A DNA stretch of 58,119 nucleotides from Pseudomonas sp. CBZ-4 (lineage in GTDB: Bacteria; Pseudomonadota; Gammaproteobacteria; Pseudomonadales; Pseudomonadaceae), in the NCBI RefSeq assembly GCF_000346755.1, contig NZ_ANNV01000181.1:1-58119 (forward strand), written 5' to 3'. The translations under genes were made by a program, and so were the position numbers. This document shows, in pieces, positions 54,177 to 58,119 of this stretch (positions within the stretch are counted from its first letter, which is position 1; each line of letters opens with the position of its first letter). Below the pieces are notes generated by a model. That model did no database searches. It had not been told where the DNA came from and saw only the letters and a program-made list of their open reading frames with translations.

Positions 54177-54941
54177 ATGTCTCTGCCAGCCTCCCTCAGC
54201 CAACACATCATCCGCCGCCCCCAGCGCATTGCCTTGCTGGGGCATATCGCCGAACAGGGCTCGATCACCCGCGCGGCAAAAAGCGCCGGCTTGAGCTACA
54301 AGGCCGCCTGGGACGCCATCGACGAGCTGAACAACCTCGCGCAAAAGCCCCTGGTGGAACGCAGCGTCGGCGGCAAGGGCGGCGGCGGCGCCAAGCTGAC
54401 CGCCGAGGGTGAGCGGGTGTTGCGTCTCTACCAGCGCCTGCAAGTGTTGCAGGCCGAACTGCTGGGTTCGGATGAGGCCGCCAGCGACTTCAACCTGCTC
54501 GGCCGCCTGATGCTGCGCACCAGCGCGCGCAACCAGTTGCACGGCCAAGTCATGGCGATTGAAAGCCATGGCCGCAACGACCTGATCCGCCTGCAACTGG
54601 CGGGCGGCCTGACGTTGCAAGCGCAGATCACCCACGACAGCACCCAGCGCCTGGAACTGGAGACCGGCGTGGAAGTGGTCGCGTTGATCAAGGCTGGCTG
54701 GCTGGAATTGTTGGCTCCCGGTGCTGCTGCAACACCTGGACACAATTGCATGGGCGGCATGATCGAGATGGTTCTCGCCGCCGACGACGGCCCCAGCGAA
54801 GTGCGAATCGCCCTGCCGAACGGCCAGGTTCTGTGTGCCCTAGCCCAGCCCGACGCACTCAAGGCCCTGGGCGCCGCCGAGGGCGAGGCGATCCAGGTGC
54901 AATTCGCTCCGAGCAATGTGTTGCTCGGCACACCGGTGTAG
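54177..54941 (+). CDS. modE: ModE-family molybdate-responsive regulator
   Basis: A 254-residue regulator: an N-terminal LysR-like winged helix (IALLGHIAEQGSITRAAKSA, then LSYKAAWDAIDEL) and a C-terminal di-Mop (TOBE) module, with one Mop at about residues 120-185 (SARNQLHGQVMAIE) and one at about 190-252. This is the full ModE layout for molybdate sensing. ATG 54177 is the family start. No modABC or molybdoenzyme gene is in the window, so targets are elsewhere. Confidence 0.9.
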   Translation: MSLPASLSQHIIRRPQRIALLGHIAEQGSITRAAKSAGLSYKAAWDAIDELNNLAQKPLVERSVGGKGGGGAKLTAEGERVLRLYQRLQVLQAELLGSDEAASDFNLLGRLMLRTSARNQLHGQVMAIESHGRNDLIRLQLAGGLTLQAQITHDSTQRLELETGVEVVALIKAGWLELLAPGAAATPGHNCMGGMIEMVLAADDGPSEVRIALPNGQVLCALAQPDALKALGAAEGEAIQVQFAPSNVLLGTPV

Positions 54942-55020
54942 GCAACGCTCGCCGTCAAACTGCAACAATTTCGTCACGCGCGCTCCTTAAGGTGTCTGCA
55001 AAAACCGCAGGGAGCCTGAG

Positions 55021-56919
55021 ATGAGCCTATTAGAAGAAAACCAAGCCACCGACCTTGAACAGATGGTCGGCCTCACCCGCCGCCGCTTTATCGGCGCCGG
55101 TGCCCTGTGCGGCGCGGCCATGTTCCTCGGCGGCAACCTGCTGAGCCGCAGCGCCATGGCCGTCAACGCCGCCTCCGCCAGCCCGTTGCTGGGTTTCACC
55201 AGCATCGCCGCCGCCACCAGCGACGCCATTACCTTGCCACCGGGCTACAGCGCTTCGGTGCTGATCAGCTGGGGCCAACCGCTGAGCAAGACTGCACCGG
55301 CCTTCGACCCGTCCGGCAACGGCACCGCCGAGGCCCAGGAACAGCAATTCGGCGACCACAACGACGGCATGAGCCTGTTCGCCTTCCCCGGCGAAGACAA
55401 CCGCGCGCTCATGGCGATCAACAACGAATACACCAACTATCGCTACCTCTTCGCCCACGGCGGCGCGCCACAATCGGCCGAAGAAGTGCGCAAGGCCCTG
55501 GCCAGCGAGGGTGTCTCGGTGATTGAAGTACGGCGCAAGGGCGACACTTGGCAATTCGTCCAGGACTCGCGCTACAACCGGCGCATCCACGGCAACTCGC
55601 CGATCCGCCTGGGCGGCCCCGCTGCCGGCCACGCCTGGCTGAAAACCGGCGCCGACAAAACCGGCACCAAAGCCCTCGGCACCTTCCAGAACTGCGCCAA
55701 CGGCAAGACGCCATGGGGCACTTATCTGACCTGTGAAGAGAACTTCACCGACTGCTTCGGCAGCAGCAACCCACAACAAACCTTCAATGCCGGGCAAAAG
55801 CGCTACGGCGCCGTGGCCGCCAGCAAAGAGATCAACTGGCACCAGCACGACCCGCGCTTTGACCTTGCTAAAAATCCCAACGAGCTCAATCGCCACGGCT
55901 GGGTGGTGGAAATCGATCCGTTCGATCCCAAATCCACCCCGGTCAAACGCACCGCCCTCGGCCGCTTCAAGCACGAAAACGCAGCGCTGGCCGAAACCCG
56001 CGACGGCCGCGCCGTGGTGTACATGGGCGACGATGAACGCGGTGAATTCATCTACAAGTTCGTCAGCCGCGACAAGATCAACCACAAGAACCCCAAGGCC
56101 AACAAAGACCTGCTGGACCACGGCACCTTGTATGTGGCGATCTTCGACGCGGGCGACGGCAACGCCGACCATCCCAAGGGCACCGGTCAATGGGTCGAGC
56201 TGACCCACGGCAAGAACGGCATCGACGCCAGCAGCGGTTTCGCCAGCCAGGCCGAAGTGCTGATCCACGCGCGCCTCGCCGCCAGTGTGGTGAAAGCCAC
56301 GCGCATGGACCGCCCGGAATGGATCGTGGTCAGCCCCACCGACGGCCAGGTCTATTGCACCCTGACCAACAACGCCAAGCGCGGCGAAGACGGCCAGCCG
56401 GTGGGCGGCCCCAACCCTCGGGAGAAAAACGTCTACGGCCAGATCCTGCGCTGGAAGGCCGACGCCGATAACCACGGCGCCCACACGTTCACCTGGGACC
56501 TGTTTGTGGTGGCCGGCAATCCGGGCGTGCATGCCGGAACGCCGAAAGGTGGCTCATCGAATATCAACCCGCAAAACATGTTCAACAGCCCCGATGGCCT
56601 GGGTTTCGACAAGGCCGGGCGCCTGTGGATTCTTACCGACGGCGACTACAGCAACGCAGGCGACTTCGCCGGGATGGGCAATAACCAGATGCTGTGTGCC
56701 GACCCGGCCACTGGGGAAATCCGCCGGTTCATGGTCGGACCGGTGGCATGTGAGGTGACGGGCATCAGCTTCTCGCCGGATCAGAAGACGCTGTTTGTGG
56801 GGATCCAGCACCCGGGGGAAACCGGCGGCTCGACCTGGCCGGAGCATCTGCCGAACGGCAAGCCGCGCTCGTCGGTGATGGCGATTCGGCGGGATGATGG
56901 TGGGATAGTCGGCGCCTGA
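55021..56919 (+). CDS. PhoX-like (DUF839) Tat-exported phosphatase
   Basis: A 632-residue protein of the PhoX/DUF839 family, Ca2+/Fe-dependent phosphatases exported by the Tat pathway. The N-terminus has a clear Tat motif TRRRFIGAG (arginines 20-22) and a signal ending in SAMA near residue 46. Family blocks include DHNDGMSLFAFPGEDNRALM, NNEYTNYRY, WGTYLTCEENFTDC and RFKHENAAL near the middle. Phosphatase activity is inferred from family; a pho-box was not searched for in detail. The REP pair after the stop may serve as its 3' end. Confidence 0.88.
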   Translation: MSLLEENQATDLEQMVGLTRRRFIGAGALCGAAMFLGGNLLSRSAMAVNAASASPLLGFTSIAAATSDAITLPPGYSASVLISWGQPLSKTAPAFDPSGNGTAEAQEQQFGDHNDGMSLFAFPGEDNRALMAINNEYTNYRYLFAHGGAPQSAEEVRKALASEGVSVIEVRRKGDTWQFVQDSRYNRRIHGNSPIRLGGPAAGHAWLKTGADKTGTKALGTFQNCANGKTPWGTYLTCEENFTDCFGSSNPQQTFNAGQKRYGAVAASKEINWHQHDPRFDLAKNPNELNRHGWVVEIDPFDPKSTPVKRTALGRFKHENAALAETRDGRAVVYMGDDERGEFIYKFVSRDKINHKNPKANKDLLDHGTLYVAIFDAGDGNADHPKGTGQWVELTHGKNGIDASSGFASQAEVLIHARLAASVVKATRMDRPEWIVVSPTDGQVYCTLTNNAKRGEDGQPVGGPNPREKNVYGQILRWKADADNHGAHTFTWDLFVVAGNPGVHAGTPKGGSSNINPQNMFNSPDGLGFDKAGRLWILTDGDYSNAGDFAGMGNNQMLCADPATGEIRRFMVGPVACEVTGISFSPDQKTLFVGIQHPGETGGSTWPEHLPNGKPRSSVMAIRRDDGGIVGA

Positions 56920-56927
56920 CAGGGCCT

Positions 56928-57004
56928 TATCGCAGGCAAGCCAGCTCCCACAGTTGAAGGTATTCACAACTCCAACTGTGGGAGCGGGCTTGCCCGCGAA
57001 GGCG
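56928..57004. repeat. REP pair in reversed orientation forming a long hairpin
   Basis: A reverse REP unit (56928-56952) is followed by a forward variant TGTGGGAGCGGGCTTGCC (from 56977). The inner GCTCCCACAGTTG (56944-56956) and CAACTGTGGGAGC (56973-56985) form a perfect 13-bp stem around a 16-base loop, with further pairing outside. The other pairs in the window have the opposite orientation. Confidence 0.88.
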
Positions 57005-57080
57005 TCCCCACAGCCACCGCCTATCTATGCTGTTACCATACCCGGCCGGACGCGGCGCCCTGCTGCGCGCAGGAGTTCGC

Positions 57081-58055
57081 ATGGCCCACCCGTTTGAAAC
57101 ACTCACCCCCGATCTGGTCCTCGACGCGGTCGAAAGCATCGGTTTCCTCAGCGATGCGCGCGTCCTGGCGCTCAACAGCTACGAAAACCGCGTCTATCAG
57201 GTGGGCATCGACGACGCCGAGCCGCTGATCGCCAAGTTCTACCGCCCGCAGCGCTGGACCAACGAAGCGATCCTCGAAGAACACCGCTTCACCTTTGAGC
57301 TGGCGGAATGCGAAGTGCCGGTGGTCGCGCCGCTGATCCACAACGGTGAAAGCCTGTTCGAACACGCCGGTTTCCGTTTCGCCCTGTTCCCCCGCCGCGG
57401 CGGCCGTGCGCCGGAGCCGGGCAATCTCGACCAGCTCTATCGCCTCGGGCAACTGCTGGGCCGTTTGCATGCGGTGGGTGCCACCCGCCCGTTCGAACAC
57501 CGTGAAGCCCTGGGTGTGAAAAACTTCGGTCACGATTCCCTCAACACCCTGCTCGAAGGCAACTTTATCCCCAAGAGCCTGCTGCCGGCCTACGAGTCCG
57601 TGGCCCGCGACCTGCTCAAGCGCGTGGAAGAGGTGTACAAGGCCACGCCCCACAAGAACATCCGCATGCACGGCGATTGCCACCCCGGCAACATGATGTG
57701 CCGCGACGAGATGTTCCACATCGTCGACCTGGATGACTGCCGCATGGGCCCGGCGGTGCAGGACCTGTGGATGATGCTCGCCGGTGACCGTCAGGAATGT
57801 CTGGGGCAGTTGTCGGAATTGATGGACGGCTACCAGGAATTCCACGACTTCGACCCGCGCGAACTGGCCCTGATCGAACCGCTGCGCGCCTTGCGCCTGA
57901 TGCATTACAGCGCCTGGCTCGCGCGGCGCTGGGATGACCCGGCGTTTCCCCATAGCTTCCCGTGGTTTGGCAGCGAACGTTATTGGGGCGACCAGGTGTT
58001 GGCGTTGCGCGAACAGCTGTCGGCCCTCAACGAAGAACCCCTGAAACTCTTCTGA
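57081..58055 (+). CDS. srkA: Stress response kinase A (SrkA/YihE)
   Basis: SrkA is a cytoplasmic Ser/Thr kinase with a CotH/aminoglycoside-kinase-like fold that counters programmed cell death in E. coli. The 324-residue protein has LNSYENRVYQVG (N-lobe), RMHGDCHPGNMM catalytic loop near residue 198, and VDLDDCRMGPAVQDLW metal-binding segment. ATG 57081 follows AGGAG; the longer frame from 57027 lies in the preceding leader. It follows the phosphatase gene without known linkage. Confidence 0.93.
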   Translation: MAHPFETLTPDLVLDAVESIGFLSDARVLALNSYENRVYQVGIDDAEPLIAKFYRPQRWTNEAILEEHRFTFELAECEVPVVAPLIHNGESLFEHAGFRFALFPRRGGRAPEPGNLDQLYRLGQLLGRLHAVGATRPFEHREALGVKNFGHDSLNTLLEGNFIPKSLLPAYESVARDLLKRVEEVYKATPHKNIRMHGDCHPGNMMCRDEMFHIVDLDDCRMGPAVQDLWMMLAGDRQECLGQLSELMDGYQEFHDFDPRELALIEPLRALRLMHYSAWLARRWDDPAFPHSFPWFGSERYWGDQVLALREQLSALNEEPLKLF

Positions 58056-58070
58056 CCCAACCCTCTCCCC

Positions 58071-58119
58071 TGTGGGAGCTGGCTTGCCCGCGATGCAGGC
58101 AACTCGGTGGATCAGTGAC
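58071..58119 (+). repeat. REP element cut by the window edge
   Basis: TGTGGGAGCTGGCTTGCCCGCGATG begins at 58071, 15 bases after the srkA stop. The inverted partner, if present, lies beyond the end of the window. Confidence 0.8.

Overview
The window is chromosomal DNA of a fluorescent Pseudomonas (P. fluorescens/P. putida type). Four things support this: the high-GC codon use; the gene order (murU-amgK / lptD-surA-pdxA-rsmA-apaGH; rpsU-dnaG-rpoD; davBA-pqqFABCDE; a fadE-like cluster; bioBFHCD); single-copy housekeeping genes; and scattered REP/REPIN repeats built on a TGTGGGAGCTGGCTTG core, which are typical of this group. Most of it is core genome. I see no prophage, insertion sequence, CRISPR array or rRNA gene. 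No large gene is visibly broken.

Layout. 0-10.3 kb: peptidoglycan recycling (djlA-like, murU, amgK, minus strand), divergent from a plus-strand envelope and housekeeping run lptD-surA-pdxA-rsmA-apaG-apaH-glpE. 10.3-16.8 kb: the stress-kinase cluster prkA-yeaH-spoVR(ycgB), then cca. 16.8-19.5 kb: folK/folB and tsaD on the minus strand around plsY. 19.5-24.2 kb: macromolecular synthesis operon rpsU-dnaG-rpoD, with an unusual 442-base gene-free gap between rpsU and dnaG. 24.3-28.2 kb: a large periplasmic-sensor/PAS/GGDEF/EAL protein and a tRNA-Ile(CAU). 28.3-31.4 kb: Lrp-type regulator and davBA lysine catabolism. 31.4-37.1 kb: pqqF-A-B-C-D-E. 37.1-38.1 kb: a Pmp3-like membrane peptide and a RelE-family toxin-antitoxin pair in AT-richer DNA. 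38.3-40.7 kb: class-III aminotransferase divergent from a LysR regulator. 40.9-48.0 kb: three paralogous FadE-type acyl-CoA dehydrogenases with a membrane diguanylate cyclase among them. 48.3-53.3 kb: a small flagellar-rod-like protein and the bioBFHCD operon (minus strand). 53.4-58.1 kb: comF-like, modE-like, PhoX-like phosphatase and srkA.

The most informative regulatory reading is in the bioB-comF divergent region. A near-consensus BirA-type operator (TGTCAACC-N15-GGTTTACA) overlaps a perfect TTGACA -35 box for bioB and, at the same time, the first codons of comF. Other points for a second look: an in-frame upstream start with a strong Shine-Dalgarno ahead of pqqA; perfect hairpins that bury the ribosome binding sites of pqqF and cca; two near-identical 9-bp, 3-nt-loop hairpins after rsmA and prkA; a toxin-antitoxin insertion downstream of pqqE; the gap where P. 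aeruginosa carries a gene between rpsU and dnaG; a mini rod-like protein; and a family of REPINs, one with a partial tandem duplication and one in reversed orientation.
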